This document shows, piece after piece, positions 24,752 to 33,460 of a stretch of DNA of 64,000 nt (within the stretch, counting starts at the first letter, position 1; each line of letters opens with the position of its first letter). The stretch covers positions 248,001 through 312,000 of the forward strand of contig CAVOSX010000006.1 of NCBI GenBank assembly GCA_963699015.1, read 5' to 3'. This stretch comes from PALSA-505 sp963699015. GTDB taxonomy: Bacteria; Actinomycetota; Actinomycetes; Streptosporangiales; Streptosporangiaceae. The translations under genes and the position numbers were made by a program. The notes beneath the pieces were generated by a model. The model searched no databases and was not told where the DNA came from. It saw only the letters and a list, made by a program, of their open reading frames with translations.

Positions 24752-25136
24752 TCAGCCGAAGTCGGGGTTGTTCTGCTGCACGATCCAGCCGTTCCCGTCC
24801 GGGTCATCGAAAGTCTTCCACCGGCCCCATGGCGCTTCCTGGATCGCCTCCTCGTGGAACGTCACGCCGCGCGCGGCCAGCTCGGCGAGCGTCTCTTCCA
24901 GCTCGTCGCAGCCGAGCACGGCGCCCCGCAGAGATCCGGCCGGCATGGTGTCGAACCAGGTGACGAGCGTGATGCTGGTCCTGCTGCCGGGCGGCTGCAG
25001 CATGACCCAGCGCATGCCCTCCCCGAACGTGCTGTCCATCACGACCGTGAAGCCGAGCTGGCCGGCGTAGAACCGCTTGGGCCCGGTCCTGGTCGCTGAC
25101 CGGGACGGAGACGACTTCCAGGTTGTTCAGTGCCAT
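24752..25136 (-). pseudogene. VOC (glyoxalase-like) protein gene with one frameshift
   Basis: From ATG 25136 (GAGGAG about 7 nt upstream) the frame reads MALNNLEVVSVPVSDQDRA and then goes wrong; the next frame continues KRFYAGQLGFTVVMDSTFGE, GMRWVMLQPPGSRTSITLVT and ends with FDDPDGNGWIVQQ. Together they make a normal 127-residue VOC fold protein with betaalphabetabetabeta repeats. The break is at TTGGGCCCGG near 25078-25085, where one extra G (plus strand) would explain it. Function of this VOC branch (metal enzyme or resistance protein) cannot be told. A sequencing error is plausible. Confidence 0.8.
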
Positions 25137-25289
25137 GACGTGCTCCTCACTTCGTGGGGGTCTGCCGCCCACGGCGGAAGACGCTCAGGTACGCGCGCCA
25201 GCCCTCGGCGACCTGTAGGCGGGAGGCGGGCGCGGGAGGCCGGGAAGCAGGGCAGGGAATGAGAGGCCGGGAAGCGGGGCGGCCGGTGG

Positions 25290-26297
25290 TTAATCCAGGA
25301 CAGAGGCCAGGGCGGAGGACAGGTCGGGGTGCTGGAACACGTACTCGGCGTCGAGCAGGCGGCGGGGGAGTACCCGGGCACTGGCCAGCAGCTCGCCTGA
25401 CATCTCGCCGAGGGCCAGCTCCAGCGCCGGTGTCGGCACGTGCAGCACCGAGCCTGGCAGGCGAAGGCCGGGGACAGGCAGGCGGAGCACGGTCGGCTCG
25501 CCGAGTGCGGCGTTCAGCGTCGCGGTGAACTCGGAGTTCGTCACCGGATGGGGTGCGGTGAGGTTCACCGGGCCCGCGAGGTCCGGCCGGTCGAGCAGGA
25601 ACCGTACCGCCCCGACCTCGTCGGCGAGAGAGATCCAGCTCATGTACTGGCGGCCGGACCCAAGCGGTATGCCGAACCCGAGCTTGAAGATGGGCACTAG
25701 TCTGCCCAGGGTGCCGCCGTCCGAGGCGAGTACGAGGCCCGAGCGCAGGTGCGCGGTCCTGATCCCCGCGGCCCGCGCCGGGTCAGCCGCCTGTTCCCAG
25801 TCCCTGACCAGATCGGCCAGGAATCCCGTGCCGGGCGGTGCGGACTCGTCTGTCTCGTGCCCGCCGGTGTCTCCGTACCAGCCGATGGCCGAGCCGCACA
25901 GCAGCGTCGCCGGCGGCTTGTCCAGCCCGGCCAGCCCGGTGGCCAGCGCCCTGGTACCGCGAACCCGGCTGTTCCTGATCTCCGCCTTGCGTGCGGCCGT
26001 CCAGCGCCGGTCTGCGATCCCGGGGCCGGCGAGGTGGACGACGGCCGCGACGTCGGTGAAAGCGTGCGGGTCGAGCCCGCCGTCGACCGAATCGGGATTC
26101 CAGCCCGACACGGCGTCATCCCCGGCTGCGGACCGCCCGGCATCGGCCCCGGTGCCTGCGCCGGGCCCCGTGCCTGCGCCGGGCTCCGGCCGCGCCGGGC
26201 GGCGGGCCAGCCGGAGCACCTGATGCCCATCGCCGCGCAGGCTGGCCGCGACCGCGGTGCCGATCAGGCCGGACGAGCCCGTGATCGCGACTTTCAT
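25290..26297 (-). CDS. TIGR01777-type NAD-dependent epimerase/dehydratase family protein
   Basis: 335 residues from ATG 26297 (GGGAGG about 10 nt upstream). Seen: Rossmann start MKVAITGSSGLIGTAVAASL, VVHLAGPGIADRRWTAARK, CGSAIGWYGDTGGHETDES (Ser and Tyr of an SDR-type active site), the WEQAADPARAAGIR block and a C-terminal domain with LLDAEYVFQHPDLSSAL, all typical of the TIGR01777 family. A Gly/Pro/Ala-rich insertion, built of near-repeated units (PGAGTGPGAGTGADAG), follows the second strand. The biochemical function is not known, although the family is widespread. It sits next to sucB on the same strand. Confidence 0.88.
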   Translation of the reverse strand: MKVAITGSSGLIGTAVAASLRGDGHQVLRLARRPARPEPGAGTGPGAGTGADAGRSAAGDDAVSGWNPDSVDGGLDPHAFTDVAAVVHLAGPGIADRRWTAARKAEIRNSRVRGTRALATGLAGLDKPPATLLCGSAIGWYGDTGGHETDESAPPGTGFLADLVRDWEQAADPARAAGIRTAHLRSGLVLASDGGTLGRLVPIFKLGFGIPLGSGRQYMSWISLADEVGAVRFLLDRPDLAGPVNLTAPHPVTNSEFTATLNAALGEPTVLRLPVPGLRLPGSVLHVPTPALELALGEMSGELLASARVLPRRLLDAEYVFQHPDLSSALASVLD

Positions 26298-26414
26298 TCC
26301 GAATCGCCTCCCCGATGCGGCCCGGCCGTACCGGGCGCCCGGCACAGCCAGGTAACAGCTCGACGGATGCTGGCGCGCCCGGCTACAAGCCCGGCGGATA
26401 CCCGCTCGCCTGGA

Positions 26415-28145
26415 CTAGAGACCGAGCTCGGCCTCGAACGCGCCTTCCTCCAGGCGATTCTTCACCGTGGCGAGGAACCGGGCAGCGTCCGCCCCGTCGA
26501 TCAGCCGGTGGTCGTAGGTCAGGGCGAGGTAGACGACCGAGCGCACGGCGATGACCTCGCCGAGCATCGGATCCTCGACGACGACCGGCCGCTTGACCAC
26601 CGTGCCGGTGCCCAGGATGGCCACCTGCGGCTGGTTGATGATCGGCGTGTCGAACAGCGCGCCCCTGCTGCCCGTGTTGGTCAGCGTGAAGGTTCCGCCG
26701 GCCAGCTCATCCGGGCTCACCTGGCCGTCCCGGGTCCGCTGCGCGAGGTCGGCGATCTTGCGGGCCAGGCCGCCGATGTTGAGATCGCCCGCGTTGCGGA
26801 TCACCGGGACGAGCAGCCCGCGCTCGGTGTCCACCGCGACGCCCAGGTGCTCCGCATCGTGGTAGGTGACCTGGGAGGTCTGCGTGTCGAGCACCGCGTT
26901 GAGCTTCGGGTGGACCTTGAGCGCCTCGAGCGCGGCCAGCGCGAAGAACGGCAGGAAGCTCAGCCGCACGCCCTCGCGCGCTTCGAACTCGGCCTTAGCC
27001 CGCTGTCGCAGCCGCGCGATCGCGGTCACGTCCGCCTCAACCACGGTGGTGAGCTGCGCCGAAGTCTGCAGCGACTCCACCATCCGCTGGGCGATGACCT
27101 GGCGAAGCCGCGACAGGTGCTCGGTGGTGCCACGCAGGCTGGAAGGCACGACATCCGGCCGCCCGACGGCCGCAGCGGGCCGAGCGGCAGGAACGCCAGG
27201 GGCGGCTGGAACGCCAGGGGCGGCGGGCGCGGGCGGCGGCACCTGTTGCGCCTGGGCGGTCCCGGCGTCGCGGCGGGCCCGGCCGGCGTCGAGCACGTCC
27301 TGCTTGCGGATCCGGCCGCCGACGCCGGTGCCGGACACCTGGGTCAGGTTGACGCCGTGCTCCGCGGCCAGCTTGCGCACCAGCGGGGTGACGTAGGGCC
27401 CCTCGGGGCCGGGCGAGAACGACGGCGCCATGGTTTCCGCCGCCTGACCGTCGGCCACGGGGGCCGCCGGAGCCGGCGGCGGCGCGGCGGGGCCGGCCGG
27501 CGGCGGGGCAGCCGCGGCCGCCTCCTGGTACGGCGCGGGCTGAGGCGGAGGCGGCTGGTACGGCGCGGACACCGGCGGTCCCTGGAACGGGGAGGCCGGC
27601 GGCGCGCTCGGCGGCGGCTCCTGAGCCTGCGGTTGCGGAGCCGGCGCCGGGGGCGCCGGGGCTTCCTGAGCCGCGGCAGACGGAGCCGCAGCAGACGGAG
27701 CCGGAGCAGGAGGTGCCGGAGGCGGCGGTGCCGGCGCCGGCGGCGCGGCGGCCTGCGCCGGGGCGGCGGGCTCCTGGGCAGCAGAAGCCGGAATCGACCC
27801 GCCCGGGCCACCCGGAGCCGGACCGTCCGCAGCACCCGGGCCGAGGTCAGGACCGCCAGCGGCCGGCCCAGCCTGGGCCGGACCCGCTGCGGCCTGTCCG
27901 GCCCCCTCGTCCTCGTCGATCAGGGCAAGCTGGGCGCCGACCGCGACCGTCTCGTCCTCGGCCACCGTGATACCGCGCAGGATGCCAGCGGCGGGAGACG
28001 GAATCTCCGTGTCGACCTTGTCGGTGGAGATCTCGAGCAGGGGCTCGTCCCTCTCCACCCGCTCGCCCTCCTTCTTGAGCCAGCGCGTGACGGTGCCTTC
28101 AGTGACGCTCTCGCCGAGCTGGGGCATGGATACCGAGACGGACAT
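26415..28145 (-). CDS. sucB: 2-oxoglutarate dehydrogenase E2, dihydrolipoamide succinyltransferase
   Basis: 576 residues. The E2 core transfers the acyl group from the lipoyl arm to CoA. Seen: one lipoyl domain with LLEISTDKVDTEIPSPAAG (lipoylated Lys 43); a very long Pro/Ala-rich linker (residues about 90-225); a peripheral-subunit-binding domain (TPLVRKLAAEHGVNLTQVSG, then GRIRKQDVLDA); and a catalytic domain ending DHRLIDGADAARFLATVKNR with the active-site His and Asp. Actinobacterial relatives usually have two lipoyl domains; one is visible here. It is followed upstream by lpdA (E3) on the same strand, 86 bp apart, so E2 and E3 are likely co-transcribed. Its lipoyl group comes from the LipB/LipA pathway encoded nearby. 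Confidence 0.92.
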   Translation of the reverse strand: MSVSVSMPQLGESVTEGTVTRWLKKEGERVERDEPLLEISTDKVDTEIPSPAAGILRGITVAEDETVAVGAQLALIDEDEGAGQAAAGPAQAGPAAGGPDLGPGAADGPAPGGPGGSIPASAAQEPAAPAQAAAPPAPAPPPPAPPAPAPSAAAPSAAAQEAPAPPAPAPQPQAQEPPPSAPPASPFQGPPVSAPYQPPPPQPAPYQEAAAAAPPPAGPAAPPPAPAAPVADGQAAETMAPSFSPGPEGPYVTPLVRKLAAEHGVNLTQVSGTGVGGRIRKQDVLDAGRARRDAGTAQAQQVPPPAPAAPGVPAAPGVPAARPAAAVGRPDVVPSSLRGTTEHLSRLRQVIAQRMVESLQTSAQLTTVVEADVTAIARLRQRAKAEFEAREGVRLSFLPFFALAALEALKVHPKLNAVLDTQTSQVTYHDAEHLGVAVDTERGLLVPVIRNAGDLNIGGLARKIADLAQRTRDGQVSPDELAGGTFTLTNTGSRGALFDTPIINQPQVAILGTGTVVKRPVVVEDPMLGEVIAVRSVVYLALTYDHRLIDGADAARFLATVKNRLEEGAFEAELGL

Positions 28146-28231
28146 GGACTTTCCCGACTCCTCTGCTGTCGGCGCTTACTGCGTCTTGGGTTGCGGTGCC
28201 TTAGGTTTGCCTGGTCATAGCTGCGCGGCGC

Positions 28232-29632
28232 TCACGAGTGGAAGTGCAGCGGCTTGCCCGCCAGCGCGAGATGCGCCTCACCGATCATCTCCGACTGGGT
28301 CGGGTGGGGGTGGATCAGCTGTGCCACGTCGGCCGGCACCGCCTCCCAGTTGTAGATCAGCTGGCCCTCGGCGATCAGCTCGCCCACCCGGGCGCCGACC
28401 AGGTGGATGCCGAGCACCGGACCGGGCTGGCTGCTGCCGTCGGCGGGGGCGGTGGCGATGACCTTGGCCGCGCCCTGGGTCTGCAGGATCACGCTTTTGC
28501 CGTTCCCGCCGACCGGGTAGTTCAGCTCCACGGTCTCGATCCCGCGCTCGGCCGCGACAGCCGACGTGATGCCGACCGAGGCCACCTCCGGGTGGCTGTA
28601 GGTGATCCGGGGCACCCCGTCGTAGTCGATGGGCGTGACGTTCAGCCCGCCGACCTGCTCGGCAACCAGGATCCCCTCGGCGAAACCGGCGTGGGCAAGC
28701 TGCGGGCCGGGGATGAGGTCGCCGACCGCGGAGATCGTCGGCACGCCGGTGCGACAGTACCCGTCCACTACGACGAACCCGCGCTCGGTGGTCACGCCTG
28801 CTTCCTCGTAGCCGAGGCCGGCCGAGACCGGCGCACGGCCCACCGCGACCAGCAGCAGCTCGGCATCCAGCGTCTTGCCGCCCTCCAGCGACACGGTGAC
28901 GCCGCCGCCGGTGTCCTTGACGCCCTCGAACTTCGCGCCGGGCTCGAACCCGATCCCGCGCCTCCTGAAGGACCGCTCCAGCTGCCGCGAGCTGGACTCT
29001 TCCTCGGTCGGCAGCAGGTGCGGCAGCATCTCGACGATCGTGACCTCGGCGCCGAAGGACCGCCAGACGCTGGCGAACTCCACCCCGATGACCCCGCCGC
29101 CGAGGATGACCGCCGAGCCCGGCATCCGGTCCAGGGTCAGCGCCTGGTCGCTGCTGATCACCCGGCTGCCGTCGATCTCCAGCCCGGGCAGGCTGCGCGG
29201 CTGCGACCCCGTGGCCAGCACGATGTGCCTGCCCTCGTAGATGTCGTCTCCGACGGCGACCCTGGTGGGGGAGACCAGGCGGCCGTCGCCGATGATGGTC
29301 TCGATCTTCCGGCTGGCGATCGTGGACTGCAGGCCCTTCCAGAGCCGCTCCACGACTCCGTTCTTGTAGGCGTGCAGCCCCTCCATGTTCACGCCGTCGT
29401 AACTGACCATGATGCCGAAGGTCGCGCTTTCCCTGGCCTGGTCGGCAAGCTCGGCCGCATGCAGGAGTGCCTTGGTCGGGATGCAGCCCCGGTGCAGGCA
29501 GGTGCCGCCGACCTTGTCCCTCTCGATGAGCGCCACGCGCATGCCGAGCTCGGCCGCTCGCAGCGCGCAGGCGTAGCCCCCGCTGCCGCCGCCGAGCACC
29601 ACGATGTCGTAGGGCCTGCTCGCTTCCGCCAC
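28232..29632 (-). CDS. lpdA: Dihydrolipoyl dehydrogenase (E3)
   Basis: 466 residues, normal length. It reoxidises dihydrolipoamide using FAD and NAD+, shared by the 2-oxoacid dehydrogenase complexes. Seen: FAD motif VVLGGGSGGYACALRAAELG, the redox-active disulfide GGTCLHRGCIPTKALLHAAE, NAD motif ILGGGVIGVEFASVWRSFGA, the second FAD motif ISAVGDLIPGPQLAHAG, and the dimer-interface HPHPTQSEMIGEA with the active-site His-Glu pair. GTG start at 29632 with AAGGAG 7 nt upstream. Upstream of sucB and just downstream of pepA. Confidence 0.97.
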   Translation of the reverse strand: MAEASRPYDIVVLGGGSGGYACALRAAELGMRVALIERDKVGGTCLHRGCIPTKALLHAAELADQARESATFGIMVSYDGVNMEGLHAYKNGVVERLWKGLQSTIASRKIETIIGDGRLVSPTRVAVGDDIYEGRHIVLATGSQPRSLPGLEIDGSRVISSDQALTLDRMPGSAVILGGGVIGVEFASVWRSFGAEVTIVEMLPHLLPTEEESSSRQLERSFRRRGIGFEPGAKFEGVKDTGGGVTVSLEGGKTLDAELLLVAVGRAPVSAGLGYEEAGVTTERGFVVVDGYCRTGVPTISAVGDLIPGPQLAHAGFAEGILVAEQVGGLNVTPIDYDGVPRITYSHPEVASVGITSAVAAERGIETVELNYPVGGNGKSVILQTQGAAKVIATAPADGSSQPGPVLGIHLVGARVGELIAEGQLIYNWEAVPADVAQLIHPHPTQSEMIGEAHLALAGKPLHFHS

Positions 29633-29663
29633 CGAATGCTCCTTGTCGTTATCCGCCGCCGGG

Positions 29664-31262
29664 CTACAGCAGCCCGTCTGCCACGTCTGCCGCGATCTGG
29701 ACCAGGGTCCGCACGGCGGTCCCGGTCCCGCCCTTGGGGGTATACCCGAAGGCCTTCTCCTCGTTGAAGGCAGGCCCGGCGATGTCCAGGTGCGCCCAGC
29801 GGGTCCCCGCGGGCACGAACTCGCGCAGGAACAGGCCGCCGACGAGCATCCCGCCGCTGCGGTCCGGGGTCACGTTGGCCAGGTCGGCCACATCGGAGTC
29901 GAGCCCGTCGCGAAGTTCCTCGGGCAGCGGCATCGGCCAGAACGGCTCGCCGGCGCGGCGCGACGCCGCCATGATGCCGTCCCGGACCGCGTCGTCGTTG
30001 GCCATGACGCCCGAGATGCGCCGGCCGAGGGCGACCGACTGCGCCCCGGTCAGCGTGGCCACGTCCACCACCAGGTCCGGCGAGTCGGCGCCGGACCGTG
30101 CGATGGCGTCGGCCAGGACCAGCCGTCCCTCCGCGTCGGTGTTCAGCACCTCCACCGTCTTGCCGCCGTAGATGGTGATGATGTCGGCCGGCCGCTGCGC
30201 GGCGCCGCCCGGCATGTTCTCCGCGGCGGCCAGGTACCCGACCACGTTGACGGCCGGCGCCAGGTCGGCGATGACCTGCATCGCGCCGAGCACGGCGGCG
30301 GCCCCGGCCATGTCCGACTTCATGTGCTCCATCGACTTGGCCGGCTTCAGCGACAGCCCGCCGGAGTCGAAGGTGATGCCCTTGCCCGCGAACACCACGG
30401 TCTTGGTCGCGCCGGGGTGACGGTAGCTGAGCCTGATCAGGCGCGGCGTGTGCACCGAGCCCTGCCCGACCGCCAGGATGCCGCCGAATCCGCCCTCGGC
30501 CAGCGCCTTCTCGTCCAGCACCTCGACATCGAGACCGCGCTCAGCGGCGACCCGTTCCGCCTCGCCGGCCAGCGTAGCCGGAAACAGATCCGAGGGCCCG
30601 GTGTTGACCAGGTCGCGCACCAGCGTCACCGCATCGGCGACCGACTGGGCCCGGCGCCCGGCGGCACCCGCCGGCGCGCCGTCGCCGGCCAGCGTCAGCT
30701 CGACCGAAGGCGGCGCGGGCACGGTCGTGCGGTACCGCGAGAACGCGTACCCGCCCAGCAGGCCGCCGAGCGCGACCGCCTCGGCCTCCGCGTCGTCCCT
30801 GGAGGGCAGTGCCATGGCGATCCGGTAAACGGCTCCGTCCTTGCCAGGCTGAAGATCATCATTCCGAACGGGCTTCGCTGGCTGCTGCACCGCGGCGCGG
30901 ACCGCCGCACCCGCAGCGCGTCGCAGCGCCTCAGAGCTGAACTCGGGGCCCCGATCTGAGTTGGCGTCATCGGCCGCGGCCCGGCCCAGGCCCACGGCTA
31001 TGATTACCGGGGCGAGCGGGCGCCCGTCATCTGACGCCGCGGCCAGCAGCGGGCCGGTGGCGATCTTCGTGGTCTGCTCGGCCTTGCCGGTGGCGCCGAG
31101 CGCGGCGGCCGCCGCGAGCAAGGTGCCGCCGGTAGCTTCGTCGACGGGCTCGGCGCCGGGGGCCAGTTCGGGGCCTTGGGTTCCCTGCAGGAGGCCGACA
31201 ATGATCGCGTCGGGCTGGGCGTTACCGGGGGATGCATTGCTGGTCAGAAGTCGTGTGGTCAC
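29664..31262 (-). CDS. pepA: Leucyl aminopeptidase (cytosol aminopeptidase, M17)
   Basis: 532 residues, slightly long for the family (about 500). It removes N-terminal residues from peptides using two divalent metal ions, as a cytoplasmic hexamer. Seen: KGITFDSGGLSLKPAKSMEH and KSDMAGAAAV (the metal-binding and catalytic Lys/Asp), and the signature NTDAEGRLVLADAIA with the metal-binding Asp-Ala-Glu. All catalytic residues are present. GTG start at 31262. It is the first gene of a pepA-lpdA-sucB run on the minus strand; the gap of 31 bp to lpdA suggests an operon. Confidence 0.96.
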   Translation of the reverse strand: MTTRLLTSNASPGNAQPDAIIVGLLQGTQGPELAPGAEPVDEATGGTLLAAAAALGATGKAEQTTKIATGPLLAAASDDGRPLAPVIIAVGLGRAAADDANSDRGPEFSSEALRRAAGAAVRAAVQQPAKPVRNDDLQPGKDGAVYRIAMALPSRDDAEAEAVALGGLLGGYAFSRYRTTVPAPPSVELTLAGDGAPAGAAGRRAQSVADAVTLVRDLVNTGPSDLFPATLAGEAERVAAERGLDVEVLDEKALAEGGFGGILAVGQGSVHTPRLIRLSYRHPGATKTVVFAGKGITFDSGGLSLKPAKSMEHMKSDMAGAAAVLGAMQVIADLAPAVNVVGYLAAAENMPGGAAQRPADIITIYGGKTVEVLNTDAEGRLVLADAIARSGADSPDLVVDVATLTGAQSVALGRRISGVMANDDAVRDGIMAASRRAGEPFWPMPLPEELRDGLDSDVADLANVTPDRSGGMLVGGLFLREFVPAGTRWAHLDIAGPAFNEEKAFGYTPKGGTGTAVRTLVQIAADVADGLL

Positions 31263-31295
31263 TCATCAGATGCTAGTGCCTACGCGAACCGGGTA

Positions 31296-31337
31296 ATGCC
31301 CGTACGGTCCGGGCCGGGTGCCCGGACCGTACGGCAT
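31296..31337 (-). terminator. Perfect 15-bp hairpin after the phosphoesterase gene
   Basis: CCGTACGGTCCGGGC (31300-31314) and its exact complement (31320-31334) enclose a 5-nt loop; with one bulged C the stem extends to 18 bp. It lies just after the stop of the 31343-33202 gene and before the pepA start, so it probably isolates the two transcripts. Confidence 0.75.
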
Positions 31338-31342
31338 GCCGG

Positions 31343-33202
31343 TCAGCGGTTGAGCTTGATCGTCGCGAAATCGGGATGGCTGAAGTTGAACATGGTCATC
31401 AGGTTGCCGATGGCCGGCCGGTTCTTCGGCACGTACACGTTAGGCGTCGGGTTCGGCAGGTTGTCCGTGCTGTAGGAGGTCAGCGGGCTCAGTCCCCAGT
31501 TGGCCTCGATGAACTTGAGGATCGACACGTGGTCGGTGTACGTGTGATCGACGTAGTCCCGCCGGGCGTACGGCGAGACCACGATCATCGGGATCCGGGG
31601 CCCGTCACCGAAGAAGCTGACCGGCTGGATGTAGCCCGAGTCGTAGTAGCCGCCGCCTTCGTCCATGGTCACGAAGATCGCGGTGGACTTCCACAGCTTC
31701 GCGTTGTTCTGGATCGCGGTGATCGCTCGCGCGGCGAAGGACTCGAACGCAGCCATCGTGGAGTACCCCGGGTGGCCGTCGTCATTGCCCGGCTTCAGGA
31801 AGGACACCGCGGGCAGCGTGCCCTTCGCCGCATCGGCGATGAACTGGTCACTGTCATGCTGGGTGTCCGCGCGCAGCGTCGGGTTGGTCATGATCGACGC
31901 CGAGTACTGCATCGGGTCGCAGATCCCGCAGTAGTCCGGCGTGGGGTTGCCATGGTTGTAGCCCTGGCCGAAGTATCCCCAGCTGATGTTGCGGGCCGCC
32001 AGCTTGTTGCCGATCGTCACGTAGTCCGTCTTCTGCGGCGGCACGGTGTACGGCGCGGTCTGCAGCTTGCCGTTGGCCTGGTAGCCGGGGTTGTAGTTGT
32101 TCAGCAGGTAGTAGCGGCCGGGCTTGCAGTTCGCCAGTGGCTTGTACGGCAGCGTCTTGAAGTAGCTGTCGATAGCGTCGACACCCGGCTGCTTCGGATC
32201 CGCGCACTCGGAGTAGCTGCCGCCCTTGTTCGTCGGCTTGCCCGACGAGGTGAAACCGCCGTACCCGTCCTGGCTGTAGTTGTTGTTGGTGCCCGGCTTG
32301 GGGTTGGGGTTCTCGATCTGGCCAGGCGGCGGCGGGACTGGCTTGCCCGTCTTGTTCTGGTACGAGGCCGCGTACCCGGTGCCGAGCGCGATGTGGTTGG
32401 CGCCGGTGCCGCCCTGCACGGCCTGGTGGTAGTTGTCGCTGATCGCGTAGTGCTTGGCCAGGTTGCGCAGGATCGGGGCGTCGCCCTGGGCCATGTTGTA
32501 GAAGCCCATCGACAGGCCGCCCTGGAAGATCTTCGCGGCCGGGACGGTACCGTTGTCGTCGCCCGCGGTGTTGGCTACCCAGTTGAACAGCCGGCCCTGG
32601 TACGCGGTGCTCTGCTGCCACATCTGGTAGAAGCGGTGCAGCGGGTCGCCGACGTAGGCGCCGTAGAACTCGCACTGGCCGAACTTGGAGTACTCGAGGT
32701 GGCTGTCGAAGTAGGGCACGTACTTGGTGATCTGGAACGGGCCCGCAGGCAGTCCCTGCGGGAACCTCTTGTCCGGCTTGTTCCCCTGCTGCCCGTCGCA
32801 GGCCGGCGACACGTACGTGGTGTTAGGCCGGGGCAGTACCCGGTAGTGACCGGTGATCTTCGGTGTCAGCGTGTAGGCCTTGCGGCTCGATGCCGTCAGC
32901 TGCACCGCCTGGCCGTAGTTCGGACCCGGGTCGCCGTTCCTGGTGATGATGCCCTTGGACAGCAGGTTCCAGATGTGCTGGCCCTTGGGCGGCTGGTAAG
33001 CCGCGAAGACGTTGTCGAAGGTGTGGTTCTCGCCGATGATCACCACGACGTGCTTGATCGGCGTGGTGGTCGCCGGGGGGCCGCTACCGTGAGTGGCGGC
33101 CGTGGCACCGCCTGCGGTCAGCGCCGTCACGGCGGCGACGACCGACATGGCCAGGCCTCCCAGGGTGATGGTACGGCTGGGACCGGTCAGTTTCCGTCTC
33201 AT
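31343..33202 (-). CDS. Secreted phosphoesterase (phospholipase C / acid phosphatase family)
   Basis: 619 residues from ATG 33202, set by AAAGGAG 9 nt upstream and by a signal peptide (MRRKLTGPSRTITLGGLAMS, then AATHG cleavage region). Seen: VVVIIGENHTFDNVF (metal- and phosphate-binding start of the family, usually IGENRSFDHYF), NHIALGTG, ISWGYFGQG, TLPAVSFLKPGNDDGHPG, FVTMDEGGGYYDS and RIPMIVVSPYARRDYVDHTY. These are the conserved blocks of non-specific phospholipase C and acid phosphatase proteins (phosphoesterase family). It would cleave phosphodiesters or monoesters outside the cell; substrate not known. Asn/Gly/Pro-rich inserts make it long. Confidence 0.85.
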   Translation of the reverse strand: MRRKLTGPSRTITLGGLAMSVVAAVTALTAGGATAATHGSGPPATTTPIKHVVVIIGENHTFDNVFAAYQPPKGQHIWNLLSKGIITRNGDPGPNYGQAVQLTASSRKAYTLTPKITGHYRVLPRPNTTYVSPACDGQQGNKPDKRFPQGLPAGPFQITKYVPYFDSHLEYSKFGQCEFYGAYVGDPLHRFYQMWQQSTAYQGRLFNWVANTAGDDNGTVPAAKIFQGGLSMGFYNMAQGDAPILRNLAKHYAISDNYHQAVQGGTGANHIALGTGYAASYQNKTGKPVPPPPGQIENPNPKPGTNNNYSQDGYGGFTSSGKPTNKGGSYSECADPKQPGVDAIDSYFKTLPYKPLANCKPGRYYLLNNYNPGYQANGKLQTAPYTVPPQKTDYVTIGNKLAARNISWGYFGQGYNHGNPTPDYCGICDPMQYSASIMTNPTLRADTQHDSDQFIADAAKGTLPAVSFLKPGNDDGHPGYSTMAAFESFAARAITAIQNNAKLWKSTAIFVTMDEGGGYYDSGYIQPVSFFGDGPRIPMIVVSPYARRDYVDHTYTDHVSILKFIEANWGLSPLTSYSTDNLPNPTPNVYVPKNRPAIGNLMTMFNFSHPDFATIKLNR

Positions 33203-33460
33203 CCACGGGCTCCTTTCGCTGGTGTCACGCGGGCAGGTGACCAGCGCGGCAGGTGTTGCCCGGAGCATTCCCGATGTGCAATGTCGGAGGGCGGCACAGG
33301 GGGTAAACATCTAGTGACAGTTGCGCCAAGCGCCGACACCATTGCCGTGTAACTGTCGTCAGAGTCAATTGATAACGACGGTTAGAATAACCGGGGCGGT
33401 CGGCCGCCGGGAATCGGCGGCGCCGCTGGGCCTGATCTGACCAGGCGTGAGGAGGCGGGC

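Noticed and set aside
25749..28220. An 823-codon plus-strand frame opposite the epimerase and sucB
   Set aside because: It is a GC-driven shadow; the Pro/Ala linker of sucB produces long antisense Gly/Arg stretches with no domain.
31376..33352. A 658-codon plus-strand frame opposite the phosphoesterase
   Set aside because: Val/Arg/Gly-rich antisense reading of a gene with all its family motifs on the minus strand.
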